Shown here: piece by piece, positions 1-6,192 of the stretch
Layout: every line of letters starts with the position of its first letter
How positions within the stretch are numbered: position 1 is the stretch's first letter
From: Candidatus Cloacimonadota bacterium
Lineage (GTDB): Bacteria; Cloacimonadota; Cloacimonadia; Cloacimonadales; Cloacimonadaceae
Reading direction: 5' to 3'
DNA length: 7,338 nucleotides
Assembly: GCA_023230245.1 (NCBI GenBank)
Contig: JALNXT010000072.1
Location: 1 to 7,338, forward strand
Program-made: the position numbers and the translations under genes
The notes under the pieces: model-generated
Seen by the model: only the letters and a program-made list of their open reading frames with translations
What the model was told of the DNA's origin: nothing
Databases searched by the model: none

Positions 1-1
1 T

Positions 2-238
2 ATCTCATTGTTTGCACGGATAGTAGCAGTCGCAGATTCTTTCGATGCCATGACCAGCCAACGACCCTACCGCATGAACTTGGATCCTTATGCAGCGAGC
101 TTGGAAATACGAGATAATGTGAGAACACAATTTGACCCCGAGATTGGGATGCTATTCTTCAATAACTATAGGTCAATCATCTCTCCCGTTGAAAACGCCC
201 CTGCAACACGTGAACTGTTGTTTGGCTTATTCTATTAA
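2..238 (+). CDS. HD-GYP domain phosphodiesterase, C-terminal end (5' part outside window)
   Basis: This is the last 78 codons of a gene entering from the left edge; the frame is open from base 2 and ends with TAA at 236-238. The segment reads ISLFARIVAVADSFDAMTSQ followed by RPYR. The D-x-F-D-A-M-T-S-x-R-P-Y-R stretch (bases 35-73) and the following T-Q-F-D-P-E-I (about bases 127-150) are the standard closing motifs of HD-GYP domains. These domains hydrolyse the second messenger c-di-GMP in the cytoplasm and often sit behind receiver or sensor domains. The metal-binding HD and the GYP motif itself would lie upstream and cannot be seen, so catalytic competence and the sensor domain are unknown. 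The tail after F-D-P-E-I is about 37 residues with no recognised domain. A TTG at base 8 is inside the domain and is not a start. A 52-bp gap separates it from atoD, so co-transcription is possible but unproven. Confidence 0.85.
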   Translation: MSLFARIVAVADSFDAMTSQRPYRMNLDPYAASLEIRDNVRTQFDPEIGMLFFNNYRSIISPVENAPATRELLFGLFY

Positions 239-290
239 TCGCTAGCTGGTGTTTAGTATTCTATAAAATATGTATATATAAGGAGTTAGC

Positions 291-947
291 ATGGTGAAAC
301 TAATTACTGCCAAAGATGCAGCAACCATGATCAAACCCGGAAGCAGGATTGCCATTGGTGGTTTTCTTGCTGCGGGTGCACCGGAAACTATTATCGACGC
401 CCTTGTAGAGCAGAAAGTTGGTGATTTGCATATCATCGTAATCGCTTCAGATTGGGAAGACAGGGGTATAGGGAAACTGGTTGTAAACCATCTGGTAAAA
501 AGTGCTCAGGTCTCCCATTTAGGCACTAATAGAACCATACAAGCACAAATGAATGCCGGAGAAATTGCCATCGAACTGGTTCCTCAAGGCACTTTAATGG
601 AAAGAGTGCGGGCATTTGGTGCAGGCTTGGGTGGGGTTCTCACTCCCACAGGCTTGGGAACAGTGGTGGAAGAAGGCAAGCAAATTATCCACAGTGATGG
701 AAAAGATTATATCCTTGAACCTGCTATTGCCTCAGATTTTGCGATAATACGCGCCCATAAGGCAGATAAAATGGGTAACTTAACCTTTAGCAAGACCTCT
801 CGAAATAGCAATCCCATCATGGCGATGGCAGGCAGAATCACGATAGCTGAAGTGGATGAGATTGTGGAAATTGGCGAGCTTGATCCTGAGATGGTGGTCT
901 GTCCCGGGGTGTTTGTGAACTACCTTGTTATGACAAAGGAGGCTTGA
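291..947 (+). CDS. atoD: AtoD-type CoA-transferase, subunit A (alpha)
   Basis: The 218-residue protein is the alpha subunit of a family I (3-oxoacid / acetate:acetoacetate) CoA-transferase, which moves CoA from an acyl-CoA to a free short-chain acid in the cytoplasm. The CoA-binding signature is at residues 16-31 (PGSRIAIGGFLAAGAP); its first position is Pro where Asp/Asn is usual. Other family landmarks are HLGTN (76-80), VPQGTL (97-102), GAGLGG (110-115) with PTGLGTVVEEGKQ (119-131), and RAHKADKMGNL (154-164). The length matches the roughly 220 residues of E. coli AtoD. The ATG has AAGGAG at 280-285, five bases upstream. The gene runs directly into atoA, which encodes the catalytic subunit. 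No thiolase or hydroxyacyl-CoA dehydrogenase is visible nearby, so the preferred acid (acetoacetate, butyrate, or another) cannot be decided from context. The family call is very secure; the substrate is inferred. Confidence 0.96.
   Translation: MVKLITAKDAATMIKPGSRIAIGGFLAAGAPETIIDALVEQKVGDLHIIVIASDWEDRGIGKLVVNHLVKSAQVSHLGTNRTIQAQMNAGEIAIELVPQGTLMERVRAFGAGLGGVLTPTGLGTVVEEGKQIIHSDGKDYILEPAIASDFAIIRAHKADKMGNLTFSKTSRNSNPIMAMAGRITIAEVDEIVEIGELDPEMVVCPGVFVNYLVMTKEA
935..942 (+). promoter_or_regulatory. Ribosome binding site deciding the atoA start
   Basis: AAAGGAGG lies inside the last codons of atoD, seven bases before the ATG at 950. An alternative TTG at 944 in the same frame is only one base from this site and is therefore unlikely to be the start. 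The arrangement suggests tight translational coupling of the two subunits. Confidence 0.8.
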
Positions 948-949
948 AA

Positions 950-1603
950 ATGGCAAACGATAAAAGAGCTATGATCGGTGCACGCATTGCAAAAGAGCTG
1001 AAAGACGGCGATTTTGTGAATCTTGGAATCGGCCTTCCTACAGAAGCAGTTAACCATATCCCTGACGGTGTACATGTGGTATTCCAATCTGAAAATGGCA
1101 TGCTTAGGATAGGTCCCAACCCAGAACCAGGCAAAGAAGACAAAGACTTGATAAATGCAGGTGGTGGTTTTATTACCGCAATGCCAGGATCTAGTTACTT
1201 CGATTCTGCCCTTAGCTTTGCGATCATTCGCGGCGGGCATATAGATATTACGGTTCTTGGTGCTTTGCAAGTAGATCAGGAAGGGAACCTGGCGAATTGG
1301 ATGATCCCTGGCAAGATGGTTCCCGGCATGGGTGGGGCTATGGACTTGGTAACGGGAGCTAAAAAAGTGATCGTAGCCATGGAACATTGCGATAAACACG
1401 GCAACCCTAAAATCTTGAAAAAGTGCAACCTGCCTCTTACTGCCAAAGGGAAAGTAAGCGTTATTATCACTGATATGGCAGTTATGGAATTGCGTCCAGA
1501 AGGCTTAGTGTTGTTAGAGATCGCCGAAGGGCTTACTGTGGATGAAGTTATTGTAGCCACAGAAGCAGATCTGGTTATTCCCTGTGTGATTAATAGGTTT
1601 TAA
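950..1603 (+). CDS. atoA: AtoA-type CoA-transferase, subunit B (beta, catalytic)
   Basis: The 217-residue protein is the beta subunit partnering the upstream alpha subunit. It carries the catalytic glutamate in FQSENG (E48), which forms the glutamyl-CoA thioester in this family. Further signatures are VNLGIGLPT (23-31), INAGGGF (68-74), the IRGGHID segment (93-99), LGALQVD (103-109), GKMVPGMGGAMDLV (121-134) and AMEHC (143-147). All are shared with E. coli AtoA, and the length agrees. ATG 950 is chosen because an AAAGGAGG site lies seven bases upstream. Only two bases separate the atoD stop from this ATG, so the subunits are made from one message, as expected for an equimolar complex. The stop codon TAA at 1601-1603 is shared, as a TTAA palindrome, with the convergent hflX stop, leaving no space for a dedicated terminator between them. 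Substrate preference is not readable from the sequence. Confidence 0.96.
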   Translation: MANDKRAMIGARIAKELKDGDFVNLGIGLPTEAVNHIPDGVHVVFQSENGMLRIGPNPEPGKEDKDLINAGGGFITAMPGSSYFDSALSFAIIRGGHIDITVLGALQVDQEGNLANWMIPGKMVPGMGGAMDLVTGAKKVIVAMEHCDKHGNPKILKKCNLPLTAKGKVSVIITDMAVMELRPEGLVLLEIAEGLTVDEVIVATEADLVIPCVINRF

Positions 1604-2922
1604 ACCATATATTCCTTAACAAGATAAACGTCATCCTTGCCGATTTGCACCTCTAGATGGATACCATCCTCTAGGTACTCTTCTGTTATGATAACGGCTA
1701 TTTCGTGGAGCTTGGAAGCGAGTGCTGTCTTATCGTATGGCAGCAACAACTTGATTGTTTGGTTACCCATAACCTGCGCTTCCACTTTTGCCAGCAGGGT
1801 ATCGATATTTCTATCCATGGAAGCAGAGATGAAGGCTCCCTCGGGATAGCGTCTCACTAAGAGGCTAAGCAACTGGTCGTTCAGGTTATCGATTTTATTG
1901 AATACCATAATCTGTGGGATGTCTATCGCCTTTATTTGTGTTAAAACTGAGTTTACTTCCTGGATATAATACTCGAACCTATCGTCTGCCACATCCACCA
2001 TATGCAGCAGTAAATCTGCATCCTGAACTTCCATTAGGGTTGCCTTGAATGATGCCACCAAATGATGCGGAAGTTTGGAAATAAAGCCCACCGTGTCCGA
2101 AATCACAATAGGGTTTCCCGTCGATAACTTTAATTGGCGAGAGGTGGAATCCAAAGTGGCAAAAAGGCGATCTTCCACCAGCACACCCGCCTGAGTAAGG
2201 CGGTTAAACAGCGTAGATTTCCCAGCATTAGTATAGCCTACCAGGCACACTTTCTTGGATTTCTCTCTTTGCTTACGTTGGGTTTCCTTTTGCGAAGTGA
2301 TGCGCGCAATAGCGTTGTTTATCTTGCGGATATTAGTCTTGATGAGGCGTTTATCTATCTCTATCTGCTTCTCACCCATGCCTCTGGCTGCGCTACCTCC
2401 GGCACCTCTGGCTCCGCCACGTTCCTTATCAAAATGCCCCCACAACCGCTTCAAGCGCGGAAGCTGATATTCCAGCTCTGCCAAGCCTACCTGCAATTTG
2501 GCTTCTTTGGTTTTGGCGTGTTCGTGGAAGATGCTGAGGATAACCTCGGTGCGGTCGATCACCTTTATCCCAAAGCTTTTCTCCATGTTTCTGCCTTGCA
2601 CCGGACTAAGTTCTTCGTTCACAATCAGCAATTCAGCTTGCGCCTGCTGCATCCTATGGCTTATTTCTTCCAAAAACCCCTTACCAAAGAAGGTGCTGCG
2701 TTCCGGAGCATTGCGTTTTTGGGTGTAGCTTCCCAGAATCTGTATGCCGGCTGTATCGGCAAGGCGTTCCATCTCTTTCAGGGTATCTCTGGTTTCTGCA
2801 TCGCTTTCGCCTTGGCGTACCAATGCAGCGATGAAGGCGGTTTTTTCTACCCGCTCCAGTTCTTCCCAAGAGTCCGGTTCTAGTTCAAATTCATCCAGTT
2901 CGTCATATTCATCAAAACTCAT
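1600..2922 (-). CDS. hflX: GTPase HflX
   Basis: The 440-residue protein is HflX, a ribosome-associated GTPase that in E. coli splits and rescues stalled or heat-damaged 70S ribosomes. The N-terminal HflX domain covers about residues 25-190, with the family's YTQKRNAPERSTFFGKG segment (66-82) and VNEELSPVQGRN (101-112). A glycine-rich linker RGARGAGGSAARGMGEKQIE (about 168-188) leads to a coiled region (190-222). The G domain has G1 GYTNAGKST (229-237), G3 DTVGF (276-280), G4 NKID (342-345) and a G5-like ISAS (365-368). The extreme N-terminus is strongly acidic (many Asp/Glu in residues 4-26). The start ATG at 2920-2922 has a GAGGGA site overlapping the stop of the upstream gene, so the two minus-strand genes form an operon. 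All GTPase motifs are intact and the length is normal. Its end overlaps the atoA stop by three bases. Confidence 0.97.
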   Translation of the reverse strand: MSFDEYDELDEFELEPDSWEELERVEKTAFIAALVRQGESDAETRDTLKEMERLADTAGIQILGSYTQKRNAPERSTFFGKGFLEEISHRMQQAQAELLIVNEELSPVQGRNMEKSFGIKVIDRTEVILSIFHEHAKTKEAKLQVGLAELEYQLPRLKRLWGHFDKERGGARGAGGSAARGMGEKQIEIDKRLIKTNIRKINNAIARITSQKETQRKQREKSKKVCLVGYTNAGKSTLFNRLTQAGVLVEDRLFATLDSTSRQLKLSTGNPIVISDTVGFISKLPHHLVASFKATLMEVQDADLLLHMVDVADDRFEYYIQEVNSVLTQIKAIDIPQIMVFNKIDNLNDQLLSLLVRRYPEGAFISASMDRNIDTLLAKVEAQVMGNQTIKLLLPYDKTALASKLHEIAVIITEEYLEDGIHLEVQIGKDDVYLVKEYMV

Positions 2923-2930
2923 AAATCCCT

Positions 2931-3779
2931 CTATGGAGTTATTTTAGTTCCCCTGGCATCCAATCTGCCGGGCGAACTGTCGTATATTTCTATGTTGTAA
3001 TAGATCACGGCGATGTAGTCTCTGGGGAAGTTGCCGTGAAAATAACTGTGCATCAGGTTCACATAATGGCACGCCTGCTTTTCATAAGCGGTTAAGTTCG
3101 GGTCTTCGGGGTGGATAAGGCGTGCTATCTGCTTAATCTTGAAGGTGGGTATATCGAGGAACACGGTTACACAAGCGGGATTAACCATCTGATTCAGAAA
3201 GGTCTGCGTAGTATAGGCGGGCTCGGAATATAGCTCTAAAGAGATGATCCTATCTGCGGCAAACACCTCTTCTGCCTGCTTGTACAGACTATCCAATACA
3301 GCCAGCTTTTCTATCAATGGTGCATCTATGGTGCTCTCCAATAGCTCAATTATTTCCGGTAGCTTTGAGGCTTTGGGCAGAAAACCGGTGCCTTTCACGG
3401 CGTTATTCAGCTTAAAGAAGCTATCCTTGCGGGCTGCACCATAAGTGGCAACCATGCCATTGTGCGGACCAGATAACTGCGGTTGACGGCTTGCTCCTCC
3501 GCCTTTCTCCAGCATTTCCTTAAATATATCCAAATATTCAAGACGCTTTTCGCGGTTCCACTGCCAAAATGCGGTAGGGAAATCCACTAAAGGATATGTT
3601 TGCCATTTGTTCTCCACCTTGGCTTCGATAACTTTTGCTTCGGGCAAGGGAGTCTTAGCGCATTTTTGAACACAGTAAGAACCTGTCCAGAAACCACTGG
3701 GGTTGACAGCCTTTTTAGCGAACAATATCCCCATGTTACATAACAATATAATCGTGATTATCACAGCAATTCTTTCCAT
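2931..3779 (-). CDS. Exported protein of unknown function
   Basis: I do not recognise a family for this 282-residue protein. The N-terminus is a convincing signal peptide: a charged start, a hydrophobic core (residues 4-20, with a Cys at 14) and a likely cut after LFA at residue 21. The mature part has four cysteines in two pairs, C36/C40 (CxxxC) and C203/C237, which could form disulfides in the periplasm. There is an aromatic-rich stretch around residues 60-82 (WQTYPLVDFPTAFWQW), a predicted helical region at 138-175, and a C-terminal part rich in aromatics (HYVNLMHSYFHGNFPRDY, 238-255). No second membrane segment and no type IX sorting domain are present. The ATG has an AGGGGA-type site about four bases upstream (3784-3789 on the complement). 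hflX follows after 8 bp, so they are probably co-transcribed, but I see no functional link. That the frame is real is supported by the signal peptide, the ribosome binding site and normal amino-acid composition. Confidence 0.82.
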   Translation of the reverse strand: MERIAVIITIILLCNMGILFAKKAVNPSGFWTGSYCVQKCAKTPLPEAKVIEAKVENKWQTYPLVDFPTAFWQWNREKRLEYLDIFKEMLEKGGGASRQPQLSGPHNGMVATYGAARKDSFFKLNNAVKGTGFLPKASKLPEIIELLESTIDAPLIEKLAVLDSLYKQAEEVFAADRIISLELYSEPAYTTQTFLNQMVNPACVTVFLDIPTFKIKQIARLIHPEDPNLTAYEKQACHYVNLMHSYFHGNFPRDYIAVIYYNIEIYDSSPGRLDARGTKITP

Positions 3780-3854
3780 AATATCCCCTATTTCTTTAAG
3801 CTAATCTAACAGAACAATAATATAGTTTTAAGTCAAGCAGAATATTGTGTATCA

Positions 3855-3876
3855 TGTAGAGCAGGAGTCTAATCCT
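3855..3876. repeat. Left arm of a 22-bp imperfect inverted repeat
   Basis: The segment begins TGTAGAGCAGGA and ends AATCCT. Its reverse complement recurs at 4119-4140 with 20 of 22 positions identical by my hand alignment. The two arms bound about 285 bp containing most of the local palindromes and the tandem array. Confidence 0.75.
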
Positions 3877-3884
3877 TCCAGATA

Positions 3885-3916
3885 GTGGGCGTCCCAGCCG
3901 GCTAAGGTGCGCCCAT
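3885..3916. repeat. Imperfect palindrome (hairpin)
   Basis: TGGGCG at 3886-3891 pairs with CGCCCA at 3910-3915, extended by a G-T pair on each side. The loop contains a second small palindrome, AGCCGGCT at 3896-3903. There is no T-run after it, so it is not a typical terminator. Confidence 0.6.
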
Positions 3917-3941
3917 CTGTAACAAAATCCCTCATCTATCA

Positions 3942-3962
3942 AGCAGCTAATCCAATGCTGCT
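3942..3962. repeat. Small hairpin related to the 4116-4135 palindrome
   Basis: AGCAGC (3942-3947) pairs with GCTGCT (3957-3962) around a nine-base loop, TAATCCAAT. Its outer letters (AGCAG ... CTGCTCTA) match the palindrome at 4116-4138, so it looks like a diverged copy of the same repeat. Confidence 0.55.
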
Positions 3963-3994
3963 CTAAGGCAAAGACTACAGTCTTGCTAAGGCAA
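3963..3994. repeat. 14-bp palindrome flanked by 9-bp direct repeats
   Basis: AAGACT-AC-AGTCTT (3971-3984) is flanked by two exact copies of CTAAGGCAA at 3963-3971 and 3986-3994. A related GCTAAGG also occurs at 3901-3907. The layout resembles a tiny insertion with a target duplication or a partial 23-bp tandem duplication. Confidence 0.6.
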
Positions 3995-4060
3995 TGTTTA
4001 ACAAAGGGTAAAAGAGAGTTATTGATCTCTAGCTATGCAACTCAAACTATCCATTTGTTT

Positions 4061-4114
4061 CACCCTTCCACCCTTTCACCCTTCCACCCTTCCACCCTTC
4101 CACCCTTCCACCCT
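4061..4114. repeat. 8-bp tandem array, unit CACCCTTC, about 6.75 copies
   Basis: Six full units start at 4061, 4069, 4077, 4085, 4093 and 4101, followed by CACCCT at 4109-4114. Only the second unit differs (CACCCTTT). The period is not a multiple of three, and the open frame across it only reflects the repeat. Such arrays change copy number by slippage. It lies over 300 bp upstream of the propeller gene, so a role in its expression is only a possibility. Confidence 0.93.
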
Positions 4115-4115
4115 C

Positions 4116-4140
4116 AGCAGGATTGGAATCCTGCTCTACA
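4116..4140. repeat. Palindrome AGCAGGATT/AATCCTGCT and right arm of the 22-bp inverted repeat
   Basis: AGCAGGATT (4116-4124) and AATCCTGCT (4127-4135) are exact reverse complements around GG. The segment 4119-4140 is also the reverse complement of 3855-3876 with two mismatches. It directly abuts the 8-bp array. There is no T-run, so a terminator role is unlikely. Confidence 0.8.
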
Positions 4141-4246
4141 GCCTACATCTCGACTTCTTAACACCTAAACACTCTATACACACGTCAAAGAACTAATTCT
4201 TGCTTCTATAATGTAAGGAAGACAAATACGAGATTTTGGGACAGAT

Positions 4247-4275
4247 TTGCGATTTATTTTTACCCTGTTTATAAA
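4247..4275 (+). promoter_or_regulatory. Possible sigma70-type promoter for the propeller gene
   Basis: TTGCGA (4247-4252) is followed after 17 bases by TATAAA (4270-4275), giving four of six and five of six matches to the classical boxes with ideal spacing. It would leave a leader of about 150 bases. The region is AT-rich and such matches arise by chance. FCB-group housekeeping promoters may also not follow this consensus. Confidence 0.3.
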
Positions 4276-4424
4276 TCACATGCCTAAGACACACATTATC
4301 AATCCCTTAATAACCTATTTTTTATTTCTTGACGTATTATTCTATTTCATTTTCACTGCATTTGGTTGTCGGGATGCTCACAGTACATGGAGTACTTTTG
4401 TTCCCCACACCCCTGTAGCTATAT

Positions 4425-4429
4425 GGAGG
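4425..4429 (+). promoter_or_regulatory. Ribosome binding site of the propeller gene
   Basis: GGAGG lies before three consecutive in-frame ATG codons at 4432, 4435 and 4438. The spacings are 2, 5 and 8 bases, so 4435 or 4438 is the likely start. It rules out the upstream TTG at 4366. Confidence 0.7.
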
Positions 4430-4434
4430 CTATG

Positions 4435-6060
4435 ATGATGAAACACTATTTCGTGGTTTTCGCCGTGCTTTTTATACTGGCAATAACACCAATACTTGCC
4501 ACAAACCACATGGATTTGCTATACACTCTGGAAGGGGAGTTTATCGGAGCGCAATTTGGCTATATTACCATCAGCATGGATTTCAATGGAGATACGTATG
4601 ATGACCTAATAGTCGTATCCCCGGATTGGAACCCTACAGGTATTTATAATGATGCGATGAAGTATGGCAAGATGTATTTCTATTGGGGAGGACCAAATTT
4701 CGACACCATTGCAGACTTCGTAATCGAAGGAACGGGTCACCGTTATTTTGACCGAAATAGATATGGGTATATCAATGCCGGTGATGTGAATGGAGATGGA
4801 ATTGATGATTTGGTAATAGCATCTTGGGCACATGGATACGTTAAGTACTTATGGGTATATTTTGGAACTACTACACCCAGCATTGAACCTGATATTGCTT
4901 ACACTTTTCAAAACATATATTTGCTTGAGCTATTTGCTTTGGGAGATATTAACGGTGACTATAAAGACGATATCGCCATAAATGAAACGCTCAGTACACC
5001 AAGAAATCACAGAATTCACGTATGGGATGATGTAAATAGCGAACCTTGGCTTTATCGGGTTTTCACAAATGATTCGGGAGCACCTATACTATCAGGGGTA
5101 GGAGATGTAAACGGAGATGGGTATCATGATCTTTTATTGCAAACAGCAGTAACTAATTCCTACACCAACAGAAGATATGCCCTATTATATGGCAATTCAT
5201 ATTTTCCTATAGCAGACAGTCTCGTTATTAGTGAAAATGCCCCGAATACCCCAAGTTTTTTTGCGTCGCCCATAGGTGACGTTAATGGTGATGGTATGGC
5301 AGATTTTTCTGCTTACAACGGCAGAGTGTGGTTTGGTTCGCCTAATCTCACCGCCACGCCGGACTTCCGGATAACCTATTATGTGCCCATTTCTCACGAA
5401 TGGGAAAATTTGGAGGATAACGCAGGATACCCCCTTATCTACGCAGACCTGAACAGCGATGGCTTTGATGATATCATCGGCTCCTGCAGTAATACAGGAG
5501 GTGGAAATGGAAGCGTTGGGATTTGGTTAGGAAAAGCTAATGCCAATGGTATCGCAGATTTGTATCTGTATGGCCCTACCGGAGTAGGATATCAGTGCTT
5601 TGGGTGGTCGAAAGCAGTTGGAGATTTTAATGCGGATGGTACTCCAGATCTTGCAGTATCTGCACCTTTCTGGTACCAGGATGAAGATTGGGGGACTTCA
5701 GGTAAGGTAATAGTGTACACCGGTAACACTCAACTTGCCGATACCACTGTAGCAAATGAGGATGAACTGTTGCCAATGCCCAATAATGGCGATTGGCGAA
5801 TAGATATATATCCAAACCCAAGCACAAATGGTAAACTAAACATTTGTTTTACCGGGGAGGGGTATAAAACTACAACTCAAGTGAAGATAGAGGTATATAA
5901 CATCAAGGGGCAGAAACTAAGCTCAACGGACATCACCCATGTACAAATCACGGGTAGTGAAATTGAGTTAGTCCTACCCAACGCATCGAAGGGAGTGTAT
6001 CTTATTTCTGTTAAGGATGGAGAACACAACCTAATAACTAAGAAAACAGTAATAAACTAA
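4435..6060 (+). CDS. Secreted FG-GAP/VCBS seven-bladed propeller protein with type IX sorting domain
   Basis: The 541-residue protein starts with a signal peptide (hydrophobic core about residues 5-21, likely cut after PILA at 22). Seven calcium-loop motifs of the form D-x-N-x-D-x-x-x-D begin at residues 49, 117, 171, 224, 282, 338 and 397. They are 53-68 residues apart, one per blade, which predicts a closed seven-bladed beta-propeller like the integrin alpha headpiece. Several loops are followed by the hydrophobic strand typical of FG-GAP/VCBS repeats (DDLVIA, DLAVSAP). After a linker, residues about 450-541 form a Por secretion C-terminal domain: YPNP (459-462), a VYNIKGQKL strand and a closing KGVYLISV. 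In known systems this domain directs passage across the outer membrane by the type IX machinery and is then removed or anchored. Substrate or partner is unknown. The start is ambiguous by a codon either way. A second exported-protein start follows 12 bp downstream, suggesting an operon. Confidence 0.92.
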   Translation: MMKHYFVVFAVLFILAITPILATNHMDLLYTLEGEFIGAQFGYITISMDFNGDTYDDLIVVSPDWNPTGIYNDAMKYGKMYFYWGGPNFDTIADFVIEGTGHRYFDRNRYGYINAGDVNGDGIDDLVIASWAHGYVKYLWVYFGTTTPSIEPDIAYTFQNIYLLELFALGDINGDYKDDIAINETLSTPRNHRIHVWDDVNSEPWLYRVFTNDSGAPILSGVGDVNGDGYHDLLLQTAVTNSYTNRRYALLYGNSYFPIADSLVISENAPNTPSFFASPIGDVNGDGMADFSAYNGRVWFGSPNLTATPDFRITYYVPISHEWENLEDNAGYPLIYADLNSDGFDDIIGSCSNTGGGNGSVGIWLGKANANGIADLYLYGPTGVGYQCFGWSKAVGDFNADGTPDLAVSAPFWYQDEDWGTSGKVIVYTGNTQLADTTVANEDELLPMPNNGDWRIDIYPNPSTNGKLNICFTGEGYKTTTQVKIEVYNIKGQKLSSTDITHVQITGSEIELVLPNASKGVYLISVKDGEHNLITKKTVIN

Positions 6061-6067
6061 TTGGAGG
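6061..6067 (+). promoter_or_regulatory. Ribosome binding site of the truncated exported-protein gene
   Basis: TTGGAGG directly follows the propeller stop codon and sits five bases before ATG 6073. A strong site here shows that a real gene once started at 6073, although its body is now missing. Confidence 0.7.
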
Positions 6068-6072
6068 TTACC

Positions 6073-6192
6073 ATGTATAAGAACGCGTCATTATTATCTT
6101 TAATAGCATTGTTAAGCATTTGCTTCTGTTATGCACAGGAAGGTTTTTTCCCCAGCTTACTAACTCTAGCAACGATTCCCGTTCCGAATTGA
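6073..6192 (+). pseudogene. 5' remnant of an exported-protein gene, broken by fusion to speE
   Basis: The frame encodes 39 residues. The first 21 are a textbook signal peptide (MYKNASLLSLIALLSICFCY then A), with a likely cut before QEG. A good ribosome binding site precedes it, 12 bp after the propeller gene, so it was probably the next gene of the same operon. At about base 6141 the DNA becomes the interior of spermidine synthase in a different frame. The rest of this frame (FFPSLLTLATIPVPN, stop TGA 6190-6192) is out-of-frame readthrough of speE sequence. The original protein cannot be identified because only its export signal survives. It may still be translated into a short secreted peptide. 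Confidence 0.7.

Larger units (their letters stand above)
3780..4434. other. Long intergenic region, repeat-rich, no convincing gene
   Basis: The 655 bp between the divergent minus-strand operon and the propeller gene hold no frame I would call a gene. The left part (3855-4140) is an island of palindromes plus an 8-bp tandem array, listed separately. The right part (4141-4434) is AT-rich and presumably carries the promoter of the downstream gene. On the complement, a TTGACT at 3831-3836 could belong to the promoter of the minus-strand operon, but no well-spaced -10 accompanies it. Short open frames at 3983-4168 and 4247-4435 start at TTG codons, lack ribosome binding sites and translate repeat or AT-rich sequence. 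Confidence 0.7.

Noticed and set aside
920..1399. Open frames on the minus strand opposite atoA
   Set aside because: The + strand carries an intact, family-typical CoA-transferase subunit. The antisense products are composition artefacts.
2134..2883. A 249-codon open frame on the + strand opposite hflX
   Set aside because: It lies entirely antisense to a gene with all HflX motifs, and its product has no recognisable domain. It is a shadow of the hflX codon pattern.
3983..4168. A 61-codon frame with a proline/histidine repeat
   Set aside because: It starts at TTG without a ribosome binding site, and most of it is the translation of the CACCCTTC array.
4366..4434. A longer N-terminus for the propeller protein from TTG 4366
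   Set aside because: It would put 22 polar, cysteine-containing residues before a normal signal peptide, and GGAGG at 4425-4429 points to the ATG cluster.
4247..4435. A 62-codon hydrophobic frame upstream of the propeller gene
   Set aside because: TTG start, no ribosome binding site, AT-rich sequence giving Phe/Ile/Leu by composition; it probably contains promoter and leader sequence instead.
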